Assembly: GCA_031288035.1 (NCBI GenBank)
Contig: JAITSG010000019.1
Coordinates: forward strand, 1 to 30,759
Source: Rickettsiales bacterium
GTDB taxonomy: Bacteria; Pseudomonadota; Alphaproteobacteria; Rs-D84; CACZYB01
DNA length: 30,759 nt
Direction: 5' to 3'
In this document: positions 7,124-14,230 of the stretch, in pieces
Position numbering within the stretch: the first letter of the stretch is position 1
How the letters are laid out: each line of letters begins with the position of its first letter
Notes under the pieces: generated by a model
The model's input: the letters and a program-made list of their open reading frames with translations, nothing else
Told to the model about the DNA's origin: nothing
Databases searched by the model: none
Translations under genes and position numbers: made by a program

Positions 7124-9007
7124 ATGTACAAGACGACGTTCACGAACACGGCGTTCTCCAGGGGCGAGATATCCCCGCACCTTCTGGCGCGCGGCGATTT
7201 CGAATCGTACAGGAGCTGCGCGATGAAGCTCAGGAACTTCCGCGTGCTTCCGGTCGGAAGCATAAGGCGCCGCCCGGGCACGGTGTTCGTAGCCGAGCTT
7301 CCGGGCGAGGCGAGGCTTATCCCGTTCGCGTATTCGCAAAGCGATTCGTTCCTGCTCGCCTTTACGTCCGGCCGGATACTGGTGTACTCTTCGTCCGGCC
7401 GGAATGTGGGGGAGCTTTCAAGCCCGTTCATGCCGGAGCATTTCGCGAGGATATGCTATGCGCAGAAAGGGGGCGAGCTGTACCTTTCGCACCCGGACGT
7501 GCCGCCAGCCGTCATATCGTACGATCCGATTGGGGGTTCGTGGAGCGTGTCCGGATGGAATTTTTCGACCATGCCGTTTTCAGAGTTCCCGGAATTTTCC
7601 GGAATCTCGGTGAAGCCTAGCGGAACCGGCGGAAGCATAAGCCTGTCGTCGGGCGCGGATTTTTTCACGGGCGATATGGTCGGCATAGCGTTTCGCATAA
7701 ACGGCGGCGAGGTTAGGGTGTCCTCCGTGTCCTCTCCGGCCGTGGCGTCTGCGGAGGTGCTCAGGGCGCTGGATTCGGCCGCCGCCTGCGATGATTTCAC
7801 CGAGCAGGCGTTTTCCGCCCGCCGCGGATGGCCCTCCAGCATAACGTTCCACCAGGACAGGCTCGTCATAGGCGGCAGCGCGGGCATACCGAACCGCCTG
7901 TGGTTTTCGAAGACCGGCGATTACCTGAACTTCGACCTTGGCGCCGGCCTCGACGACGAGGCGATAGAGTTCAACATGCTCTCCGACCGCGTGAACGACA
8001 TAGCGGCGGTTTTTGCCGGCCGTCACCTTCAGGTGTTCACGGGCGATTCCGAATGGATGGTGAGCGGCTCGCCCTTGACTCCGACTAGCGTTATGATACG
8101 CGAGCAGACCAAGATAGGCTCCATGACCTCGCGCCTGATAAAGCCGGTGCTGGTCGAGGGCTCTACTATATTCGTCGCCAGGAACGGCAGGGAAATCCGC
8201 GAGTTTTACTACGGCGAGATAGAGGGCGGTTACCGTTCGGACGACCTTGTCGCGCTCTCCAGCCATCTTATGCAAGGCCCGGTGGAGCAGGAGTACGATG
8301 CCTCCGGCCGCATGCTTTATGTAGTGCAGGGCGACGGGAGCATGGCGGTGCTTTCACTGAACAAGGGCATGGACATAAATGCATGGTCGCATTACGAGAC
8401 CGCGGGCGAGTTCAAGTCCATAGCGTGCGTCGGCGGATCGGTGTACGTGGCCGTCCGGCGCGGCGGCAGGTGGATGGTCGAATATTTCTCGGACGACGTT
8501 GGGAGCGACTCGTCGCGCGTCGAAAATTTCGGCGTCCCTTCGTCCGTAATGCCGGGCCTGTCGCACCTGGAGGGCGGGGACGTCGTGGCCGTGGCGGACG
8601 ACTATGTGTTCGCGGGCCGCGTGGAGGGCGGAGTCTTCGAAGTTTCCCGTCCCGCCCGGAACATAAGGGTCGGCCTGCCGTTCTCGCACTGCTACTGCCC
8701 GCTGCCGGCTTTCGTCGGCCGCTCGCGTCCTCCGCGGGCGTCGAGGCTTCTGGAGCTGGTGGTGCGCGTGATCGACACTCCGCTTGTCGAGATAGACGTG
8801 GGCCGCGGCCCGCGGGCGTTCACGGGCGCGCGCTTCGGCGGTCCTGGGATTTTGGACTCGCCGCTCGCGTATTTCACCGGCGACGTGCGCGCGCACGCCT
8901 CGGGCCTAGTCCGCGGGTTCGACGTGCCCATGTTCAAGATAGAGGGCTCGCTCCCTCTTCCTGTGCACATTTTAAGCATAACGCAGACTGTTGAATGCGT
9001 AAGGTAG
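7124..9007 (+). CDS. tail tubular protein B (T7 gp12-like nozzle)
   Basis: 627 aa from the ATG at 7124, which has GAGGAAA upstream inside the end of the gp11-like gene; an ATG five codons earlier is poorer. Family features are the N-terminal NTAFSRGEISPHLLARGDFESY, a following CAMKLRNF...RRPGT block, WPSSITFHQDRLVIGGS, and GDSEWMVSG in the beta-propeller region. Gp12-like proteins form the tail nozzle through which DNA leaves. T7 gp12 is 794 aa; the shorter length matches smaller podoviruses. The frame is intact throughout. The high beta content and lack of membrane segments fit a virion component. Confidence 0.88.
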   Translation: MYKTTFTNTAFSRGEISPHLLARGDFESYRSCAMKLRNFRVLPVGSIRRRPGTVFVAELPGEARLIPFAYSQSDSFLLAFTSGRILVYSSSGRNVGELSSPFMPEHFARICYAQKGGELYLSHPDVPPAVISYDPIGGSWSVSGWNFSTMPFSEFPEFSGISVKPSGTGGSISLSSGADFFTGDMVGIAFRINGGEVRVSSVSSPAVASAEVLRALDSAAACDDFTEQAFSARRGWPSSITFHQDRLVIGGSAGIPNRLWFSKTGDYLNFDLGAGLDDEAIEFNMLSDRVNDIAAVFAGRHLQVFTGDSEWMVSGSPLTPTSVMIREQTKIGSMTSRLIKPVLVEGSTIFVARNGREIREFYYGEIEGGYRSDDLVALSSHLMQGPVEQEYDASGRMLYVVQGDGSMAVLSLNKGMDINAWSHYETAGEFKSIACVGGSVYVAVRRGGRWMVEYFSDDVGSDSSRVENFGVPSSVMPGLSHLEGGDVVAVADDYVFAGRVEGGVFEVSRPARNIRVGLPFSHCYCPLPAFVGRSRPPRASRLLELVVRVIDTPLVEIDVGRGPRAFTGARFGGPGILDSPLAYFTGDVRAHASGLVRGFDVPMFKIEGSLPLPVHILSITQTVECVR

Positions 9008-9023
9008 TTAAAAGGAGAATGAT

Positions 9024-9455
9024 ATGTCAACATCGAACGCCCTGCTGACGGGCTTTGATTTAGCGAAGAACACGGTCGACAAGAAGGCCGAGAAGGCCAA
9101 GTCCGACGCGGAGGCGAAGGCCAGGCTCGACAGCGAGGCCGCAAAGGACGCGATAGATTCGGAAAAGATAAGGGCCAAGGTCTCCCTGTTCGCGCGCGAC
9201 CGCACGAATCTTCTGAACGCGAAGGTCGCGGCCAACCGCGCCCGCATGGCGGCCAGCGGGCTTGACGGCACGTCGAACAGCATCCGGGCGTTCTTCGCCG
9301 CGCTTCAGAGTGCCGCGAACGAGGAGATAAGCGGCAACGCGTACTTCGCCGACCTGGATTTGGCGAAATACGACCTGAACGACCCGTCCGCCGTTTCGAG
9401 CATACTCGCCGCAGCGCAGGGGAAAAGCAAAAAGAAAAAAGTAGTGGGGTTCTGA
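9024..9455 (+). CDS. putative internal virion protein (helical, Ala/Lys-rich)
   Basis: 143 aa, almost wholly helical. Residues 10-70 are rich in Ala, Lys, Asp and Glu and likely form a coiled coil. It is followed by AANRARMAASGLDGTSNS, a short pattern found in internal virion (T7 gp14-like) proteins, and a basic KSKKKK end. In T7, gp14 is ejected into the cell envelope with the core proteins. It lies directly after the gp12-like gene, the standard gp14 position, and has AAGGAG before the ATG. No genes for the large core proteins gp15 or gp16 follow. The identification is by position and motif. Confidence 0.65.
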   Translation: MSTSNALLTGFDLAKNTVDKKAEKAKSDAEAKARLDSEAAKDAIDSEKIRAKVSLFARDRTNLLNAKVAANRARMAASGLDGTSNSIRAFFAALQSAANEEISGNAYFADLDLAKYDLNDPSAVSSILAAAQGKSKKKKVVGF

Positions 9456-9456
9456 A

Positions 9457-9897
9457 ATGCCGTATGAAAAAGAAAACACCTCGGTATCGTATAAAGCCGA
9501 CGGCTCGTCCGTGGAGTTCGAGTTCCCGTTTAGGATCTTCCGGCCGCAGGACGTGAAGGTCGAGATAGACGACGATCCGGTCGAGGAAGGGTTTTCCGTC
9601 GCAGGGGACAAGGTGGTGTTCGCCGCGCCTCCGCCGGCCGGATCGGACATAAGCATAAGGCGGTTCCTCGATTTCACGCGCATAGGCGCGTTCACGGCCG
9701 GCGGCCCGTTCAGGGCCGAGGATGTAAATACCGAGTTCGAATACACCCGCGCGTGCATCCGCCAGATATTCGACACGGATCTGGCCGACGCGGTTGCGTT
9801 CGTTGAGGATTGCCTGAGCGCCATAGAGGAAATATACGGCGAGCTGACCGACATATGGGGCGGCCAGCTCGACTGCGGAGGCTTGGCCGATGCCTAG
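9457..9897 (+). CDS. T7-type tail-fibre N-terminal (virion anchor) domain protein
   Basis: 146 aa matching the N-terminal domain of T7 gp17: a start of the type SVSYKADGSSVEFEFPFRIF, then VKVEIDDDPV, a PPPAGSDISIRRFLDFTR stretch and a FRAEDVNTEFEY end. This domain fixes fibres or spikes to the tail. Here the protein stops soon after the anchor domain, so the receptor-binding part is absent or encoded elsewhere, as in phages whose anchor protein carries separate fibres. The ATG lies one base after the preceding stop, and the gene overlaps the terminase ATPase gene by 8 bases. Confidence 0.83.
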   Translation: MPYEKENTSVSYKADGSSVEFEFPFRIFRPQDVKVEIDDDPVEEGFSVAGDKVVFAAPPPAGSDISIRRFLDFTRIGAFTAGGPFRAEDVNTEFEYTRACIRQIFDTDLADAVAFVEDCLSAIEEIYGELTDIWGGQLDCGGLADA

Positions 9898-10501
9898 CGC
9901 AGCGGCCGATTCGTCGTTCGTTTCGTTCCTCGGGGGCTGGAACTCGCTTATGGGCTTGTCCACGCCCGCCCACCATGTCCGCATCGCGAGATGGCTCGAG
10001 CGCGTGTTCAAAAGCAGGAAGAGGCGCGGGCTCCTGCTGGCCTTCCGGGCGAGCGGCAAGTCGACTATAGTCGGCCTGTTCATAGGATGGCTGCTGCGCG
10101 AGGATCCGAATCTGCGCATTCTGGTCGTCGCGGCGGATTCCGTTCTGGCCAAGAAGATGGTGCGTAGCGCGAGGAGGATAATCGAGATGCACCCCGGCCT
10201 GGCCGTCATCCGCCCGGTCAGGAGGGTCGAATGGGCGGGCGGATGCTTTACGGTGGAGCGCGGCATGCCTTTGCGCGATCCAAGCGTGCTTGCCATGGGC
10301 ATAGGCGCGAACATTACGGGGAGCAGGGCGGACGTGATAGTGTGCGACGACGTGGAGGTTCCGAAGAACACTTCTACCGCGGCCAGGCGCGCGGAGTTGC
10401 GCGAAAAGCTCCTGGAGCTCGACTTCGTCCTCACTCCGGACGGCATGGAGGTTTTCATAGGGACCCCGCATGTCAAGGACACTATTTACCGTGTGCGATA
10501 G
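9890..10501 (+). CDS. terminase large subunit, ATPase half only
   Basis: 203 aa covering the packaging-motor ATPase. Visible are a Walker A-type loop (AFRASGKST, residues 51-59), Walker B with acidic pair (VIVCDD, 149-154, followed by VEVP), and the coupling motif GTPH (191-194). The frame then stops at TIYRVR-stop, at the point where related large terminases continue into a linker and the nuclease domain. The missing half is encoded at 15628-16458. The ATG follows CGGAGG and overlaps the tail-fibre gene by 8 bases. No frameshift restores the nuclease domain here: the DNA after the stop (10502-10860) shows no such sequence in any frame. Confidence 0.87.
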   Translation: MPSAAADSSFVSFLGGWNSLMGLSTPAHHVRIARWLERVFKSRKRRGLLLAFRASGKSTIVGLFIGWLLREDPNLRILVVAADSVLAKKMVRSARRIIEMHPGLAVIRPVRRVEWAGGCFTVERGMPLRDPSVLAMGIGANITGSRADVIVCDDVEVPKNTSTAARRAELREKLLELDFVLTPDGMEVFIGTPHVKDTIYRVR

Positions 10502-10860
10502 CCGGCTTGCGTTCGCGGTCGTTCGTCCTGTTCGCGGCTTTCGCCAAGTGCGTGCGGCGCTGAACTGCGCGCGGCAACATTTGCGAAGCATCATGCCCTT
10601 GTGCGGGGAGGGCATCCGGCCGGAAGCGCATCCGCAGGAGCTGTTTTTCGATTCTCGCGCGGACAACGGCCCTTGCCGCATGGCCGGCGTTCCTCGTTTG
10701 CGCGGACAACGGCCTTCGTTTTGCGAACCTATGTCCCTCATTTCGCTCGGACGCCGCCCGTCATTCGCGCAAGATGGCAGATTATATTCCCAGCCATAGG
10801 CGGCAAGAAAGGCCAAAACAGGCCAGAATCCGCCGATTTTTAGACAACAAAGAAATATTG
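10502..10860 (+). other. non-coding stretch after the terminase ATPase gene
   Basis: I see no convincing gene on either strand; frames open here are Arg/Pro-rich shadows. It contains a 15-bp direct repeat, GCGCGGACAACGGCC, at 10657-10671 and 10700-10714, and fragments resembling interspersed palindromes (GTCATTCGCGCAAG near 10760). No terminator with a T-run was found directly after the terminase gene. Confidence 0.5.
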
Positions 10861-10870
10861 TATAATTTTA

Positions 10871-10900
10871 TTGACAAACGAATTATTTTTCGTATAGAAT
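10871..10900 (+). promoter_or_regulatory. promoter of small RNA 1
   Basis: TTGACA (10871-10876) with TATAGA (10893-10898, 16-base spacer) or TAGAAT (10895-10900, 18-base spacer), in an A+T-rich setting. Expected start is about 10907. No ribosome site or gene follows before the terminator at 10960-11012. Confidence 0.7.
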
Positions 10901-10906
10901 GCAGCC

Positions 10907-11012
10907 ATTCCGCGAAAGCGGTACGAGTTTGCCGGAACGACCCCTCATTTCGGCAATAACCCCCGGGTCATTCCCTCCTTATTTCTCTCTCTCCTCTTGA
11001 TCCGGGGGATTT
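10907..11012 (+). ncRNA. candidate small RNA 1 with pyrimidine-rich terminator loop
   Basis: A transcript of about 105 nt is bounded by a strong promoter and a terminator-like hairpin. It shows three stem-loops: CCGC-GAAA-GCGG (10910-10921); TTGCCG/CGGCAA (10929-10934 with 10951-10956) around a loop holding CCCCTC; and an 11-bp stem CCCCCGGGTCA (10960-10970) with TGATCCGGGGG (10998-11008), one G-U pair, then ATTTT. The last loop (10971-10997) has 26 pyrimidines in 27 bases and includes CCCTCCTT, like the anti-Shine-Dalgarno end of 16S rRNA. Alphaproteobacterial small RNAs with CCUCC loops that mask ribosome sites are known; this one is a prediction by analogy. Confidence 0.55.
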
Positions 11013-11067
11013 TCAAAGGGCCGCGGCCTTGCGCCGAAAGCCGCGCGGACATGCGTCAAGTTTTTCC

Positions 11068-11096
11068 TTGCATACCTGGCTGTTGCCTGCTAGAGT
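11068..11096 (+). promoter_or_regulatory. promoter-like sequence facing a terminator
   Basis: TTGCAT (11068-11073), a 17-base spacer and TAGAGT (11091-11096). The expected start (about 11103) is immediately before the terminator at 11108-11137, the same promoter-terminator pairing seen at the head of the cassette. Confidence 0.45.
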
Positions 11097-11107
11097 TGGA
11101 TTCGTAC

Positions 11108-11137
11108 GGACCGGATTGCCGGTCGGGTATTTTTTTA
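11108..11137 (+). terminator. intrinsic terminator in the small-RNA island
   Basis: GACCGG (11109-11114), loop ATTG, CCGGTC (11119-11124), then GGGTA and a run of seven T. It can end read-through from small RNA 1 or form a very short RNA from the promoter at 11068. Confidence 0.7.
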
Positions 11138-11317
11138 TGGGAAAGTTGGCGTTGCGAATCGCATGCTGACGAATCGCGTTTTTTGATGCGTCCGGCCCGT
11201 AAAAAAGAATCAATTTTTAGGCAGTTAGGGTGTGGAATATAAATATTGAATTAATTTTTTAGATTTTGTATTCGTTTGATTTTACTGTGATTTCGGTTGG
11301 AATCATATACGAAACTT

Positions 11318-11336
11318 CGGTTTTGTGTCGAAACCG
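11318..11336. promoter_or_regulatory. inverted repeat next to the small RNA 2 promoter
   Basis: CGGTTT (11318-11323), 7-base gap, AAACCG (11331-11336) is a perfect inverted repeat ending one base before the -35 box at 11338. The position suits a regulator-binding site. The flanking 11190-11340 is notably A+T-rich compared with the rest of the window. Confidence 0.4.
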
Positions 11337-11337
11337 C

Positions 11338-11366
11338 TTGACTTTTCAAAACCTATCGCCTATGAA
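11338..11366 (+). promoter_or_regulatory. promoter of small RNA 2
   Basis: TTGACT (11338-11343), a 17-base spacer and TATGAA(T) (11361-11366). The expected start is about 11373, with no gene before the terminator at 11420-11478. Confidence 0.65.
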
Positions 11367-11372
11367 TCACTA

Positions 11373-11480
11373 TGCGAGGCGATGGAATTGTTCTCTCAAT
11401 AACAAAACCTCCGGATTATTCCCTGTTGTATTCCTTTTCTCTCCTTTCCTCCTTCTCTCCTTACAACAGGGAGTTTTTTT
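11373..11480 (+). ncRNA. candidate small RNA 2 with all-pyrimidine terminator loop
   Basis: About 108 nt between a sigma-70-like promoter and a strong terminator. The terminator stem is a perfect 11 bp, TCCCTGTTGTA (11420-11430) with TACAACAGGGA (11462-11472), followed by seven T. The loop (11431-11461) is 31 bases of C and T only, with CTCTCCTTTCCTCC inside, complementary to AGGAGG/GGAAAGGAG-type ribosome sites. A small upstream stem TTGTT/AACAA presents CTCT as well. Its layout matches small RNA 1, about 460 bp upstream. It also lies directly ahead of a gene whose coding start contains AGGAAAGGA, a possible local target. Confidence 0.6.
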
Positions 11481-11482
11481 AT

Positions 11483-11511
11483 TTGTACGGCCTTTGATTT
11501 TGTGGTATAAT
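11483..11511 (+). promoter_or_regulatory. promoter of the secreted-protein genes, predicted leaderless
   Basis: TTGTAC (11483-11488), a 17-base spacer and a consensus TATAAT (11506-11511). The ATG begins at 11519, only 7 bases after the -10 box, so the message should start at or within a base of the start codon. Confidence 0.7.
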
Positions 11512-11518
11512 TGGGTCG

Positions 11519-13474
11519 ATGAGGAAAGGAATCTGTCATATACTGGCGTTTTTGCTGGCCCTGTCGGCCTCCGCTGGCGCCGCGACCCAGAAAAAGGCCG
11601 CCAGATCCGCGGGCAAGACCGGCGGGCACAAGGCCAAGAGGGTCAAGAAGAAGGAAACGACCACACAGCGGCTCGTTGGCGTTCCGAACGCTCCGTCAGA
11701 GCCCGGCGCCACTGCGACCAGCCCGCCAGTGTTTCAGAAGTATTTCGAATATCCGAACATAACGTTCTATAACGGCCAGAGCTATCCGCTTCAAAGCTTC
11801 ATGACTCCTTCGGTGGTTCAGGCATATCAGGCCTACGGCTCCGATTCGCGGGGGGAAAGGCTGTGCTTTTCGTGCCTGACGCTCCAGGGGACCAGCTCCG
11901 GCGGCCTTCCGCCCGAAACCGTGTCCGCGACCGCGGCGCAGAAGGCCTGTACTCCGCTAAAGGCTGGATATTCGTATGTTTTCGTCGTTGACCAGAACGC
12001 GACCGCCACGTGCGGCATGTCCGGGACCTTGACGATGGAGGACGCGAACAAATCCGTCCGCGGCCAGATGCCTATAACGTTTTCGATAAACACGGCCGCC
12101 CTGTCCGATCCGAACAACTTCGACGATCCGGACAAGACGTTCGACCAGCTGTTCGCCAATTTCGACAAGGTCAGGAACGGGATAAAGAGCGCGTATGAGA
12201 ATGTGAACGAGAAGTGCCGCGCGGCCAAGAAAGGGGTTAGCTCCCTGAAGGCCGCGGTTTCCGGCGCCACGACCCTTTCCGGCATAGGCATAGCGACTAG
12301 CGCGCTCGGCACCGGGGCGAGCGCCTGGAGCACGATTAACACTAAGAAGATAAAGGGCGGCCAGGAGGATCTGGCCAACGCCGACAAGGCGATACGCGAC
12401 GCGCTTGCGGTGTTGGACGCGGAGGCTGTTAAGATAGCCGAGGGTGACGGGAGGACAGCTTGGAAAGAATCTGAGAAATACGCCGCTATCCTTGAAGGCG
12501 GCCGGTGGGAGCCGGACGATTCGTCCGCGACCGAGGGGAAGATAAAGCTGTTTAAGAGCAAGAGTGTCGATGAAAAAGCCCAGGCCGACCATACCATTAA
12601 CTTCACCCAGGCGGTGAAGGAGTTGGAGAAGAATAGGAATGCCGAGCCATTGGCAGAGAATGATATTATTCGGCAATCCTCTCTAGTTACAACAGCCGCC
12701 AACAACGGAACAAAGCTTTGTGATGTCGATATTACTGGCAAGACCATCGCAGATAAGGATATCCAAGAGGTTAGATCTGATCTGAACAGTTCCGTTGACG
12801 ATTTTAGAAACAACGGAACCGGAGCTGCGGAAATGGCGGCTGGTGAAAAATACGACCTGCTTATAAAGGAGTGCGATACCGCAAAAGATAACGCGAGTAA
12901 AGCGGTTGGCAAGACTGATTCGCAATCTATAAGGAGTAGAGAAAATTTTGAAAGAAATTATGGGGAGGGATTTGACTGCAAGCCTGATCCGGATCAATCC
13001 CCTGGTGCAAATGTTCCTGTCAAAAAAGCAGCTTTGCAGAAAGCTCGTTATAATTTGACCGCAGCTGGCGTTGCTCTTACTCCTGAACAAAAAAGCAAAA
13101 TAAGATGCGTGGAAGACGCTATTGCCAAGCTCAACGAAGTGCAAAACGGCACCGGCTTCAACGAGAAGCTTGCCAAGCTTAGGACTGCCGAGGCCGCTGC
13201 GAAGTCGTTCGAGGATACGAAGGAGGACGCCCAGAGCGCGCGCAACCTGTCGTTCGGGCTCGACATGGGCGCGTCGGCCGCCGGTCTTGCCACGACCGGC
13301 TTGTCCGCCTTCGGTCTGGGCAAGGGCGCGGAAGCGGCAGGGGACGTGGACAAGGCGGCCGAGCAGGTCAAGGCCTGCGCCGACGCGTCGGCCGGATTGA
13401 CCAAGGCCCTGTCCGACTACGACGAATACGTCCGCTCGCTCGAGGAGGAGGAAGAGGAGGATTTCATATGGTAA
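11519..13474 (+). CDS. large secreted protein of unknown function
   Basis: 651 aa. A clear signal peptide (about residues 1-21, ending SASAGA) is followed by a basic linker rich in Lys (25-46), a beta-type region with four Cys (C116, C119, C143, C165), and long helical segments. Two Gly/Ala/Ser-rich hydrophobic stretches (247-270 and 578-603) could form membrane hairpins or helical packing. The C-terminus is strongly acidic (SLEEEEEEDFIW). DNA for residues about 360-537 (12600-13130) is much more A+T-rich than either end, suggesting a patchwork origin. It is predicted to be translated from a leaderless mRNA and overlaps the next gene by 7 bases. I do not recognise a family. It interrupts the phage-like cassette between the two terminase halves. 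Confidence 0.75.
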   Translation: MRKGICHILAFLLALSASAGAATQKKAARSAGKTGGHKAKRVKKKETTTQRLVGVPNAPSEPGATATSPPVFQKYFEYPNITFYNGQSYPLQSFMTPSVVQAYQAYGSDSRGERLCFSCLTLQGTSSGGLPPETVSATAAQKACTPLKAGYSYVFVVDQNATATCGMSGTLTMEDANKSVRGQMPITFSINTAALSDPNNFDDPDKTFDQLFANFDKVRNGIKSAYENVNEKCRAAKKGVSSLKAAVSGATTLSGIGIATSALGTGASAWSTINTKKIKGGQEDLANADKAIRDALAVLDAEAVKIAEGDGRTAWKESEKYAAILEGGRWEPDDSSATEGKIKLFKSKSVDEKAQADHTINFTQAVKELEKNRNAEPLAENDIIRQSSLVTTAANNGTKLCDVDITGKTIADKDIQEVRSDLNSSVDDFRNNGTGAAEMAAGEKYDLLIKECDTAKDNASKAVGKTDSQSIRSRENFERNYGEGFDCKPDPDQSPGANVPVKKAALQKARYNLTAAGVALTPEQKSKIRCVEDAIAKLNEVQNGTGFNEKLAKLRTAEAAAKSFEDTKEDAQSARNLSFGLDMGASAAGLATTGLSAFGLGKGAEAAGDVDKAAEQVKACADASAGLTKALSDYDEYVRSLEEEEEEDFIW

Positions 13475-14022
13475 GGCGCAAGGCAATCGTCGTTCCCGGC
13501 CGTCTCGCCGTTCCCGCGCGTGCGGGCGTGGCTATGGCCTGGTTTCTCGCGTTCTCGGCCCCCGCGTTTTCCGCCGACGCGCGCATCACGGGGCCGAAGA
13601 AAAAGCTCGACGCCCAGATTGAGGCCCTGAACGCTGTTTCCCAGAAATGCCGTCCGAACAGCAAGGACATCTCGGATATTTCCGGCTCGCTGACCGCGGG
13701 CAATATCACGAACGCCGTCGCGATAGCCGGCGGCGGTACGGCCATGGTGACTAGCGGTATTTCCGTCTTCAAGGAATTCCAGTACAAGGGATTGCAGAAG
13801 AAAGATGAGCTGACGGACGAGGAAAAGAAGAAGATGGAGAAGACTACCGACGCGCAGGGCAAGCTCCGCCTCGCCTCCGCCATAGGTTCTGGCGTCGCCA
13901 CGGCCGGCAACACGGTTTCCACCCTCACGCTGAACAGCGCGGCTGGCAAGCTGGATAAGGCCCTGGAGTATTACGGCGGATGCTTCGATGCGCTCGAGGC
14001 CGTGGACACGACCGGCTGGTGA
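13468..14022 (+). CDS. secreted protein related in layout to its upstream neighbour
   Basis: 184 aa with a long, basic N-region and a hydrophobic segment ending FSAPAFSA, typical of a signal peptide cut before DARI. The mature part has two Gly/Ala/Ser-rich hydrophobic stretches (about 88-107 and 131-155) separated by a charged Lys/Glu helix, and two Cys (near 53 and 172). This repeats the architecture of the second half of the 651-aa protein, so the two may be partners or distant paralogues. The ATG lies within the last codons of the upstream gene (ATATGGTAA), which implies coupled translation. No family was recognised. Confidence 0.7.
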   Translation: MVRRKAIVVPGRLAVPARAGVAMAWFLAFSAPAFSADARITGPKKKLDAQIEALNAVSQKCRPNSKDISDISGSLTAGNITNAVAIAGGGTAMVTSGISVFKEFQYKGLQKKDELTDEEKKKMEKTTDAQGKLRLASAIGSGVATAGNTVSTLTLNSAAGKLDKALEYYGGCFDALEAVDTTGW

Positions 14023-14028
14023 TGGTCC

Positions 14029-14077
14029 CGTCGTTCCGGCGCAGGCCGGTTCAGTCACCCCGGCGCAGGCCGGGGCC
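14029..14077 (+). repeat. pair of REP-like palindromes
   Basis: Two close copies of an interspersed palindrome: GTCGTTCCGGCGCAGGCCGG (from 14030) and GTCACCCCGGCGCAGGCCGGGG (from 14054). Each forms a hairpin with a GCAG loop; the second has a perfect 7-bp stem (14058-14064 with 14069-14075). Such elements are common between bacterial genes and may stabilise the 3' end of the secreted-protein message. Confidence 0.65.
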
Positions 14078-14179
14078 CCCTGTTCGGTATAGTTGCATAT
14101 TCTTTGCCGCGGGATGGCTGCCTTTCGGCTTCGCTTTGTTTCGCCGGGGCAAGCCGCCGGCATGATAACGGCCTTTACT

Positions 14180-14205
14180 CCCCGCCTCCCGCGGGGATTT
14201 TTTTT
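14180..14205 (+). terminator. intrinsic terminator just before the portal gene
   Basis: CCCCGC (14180-14185), loop CTCCC, GCGGGG (14191-14196), then A and eight T. It ends 25 bases before the portal ATG with no promoter in between, the third structural gene to be fronted in this way. Confidence 0.8.
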
Positions 14206-14230
14206 ATTTCAACGACAGAAAGGAGAAGCA

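Noticed and set aside
10470..10799. Coding continuation after the terminase ATPase gene
   Set aside because: The plus frame there is out of frame with the terminase, Arg/Pro/Ser-rich, partly built of short DNA repeats, and shows no nuclease residues.
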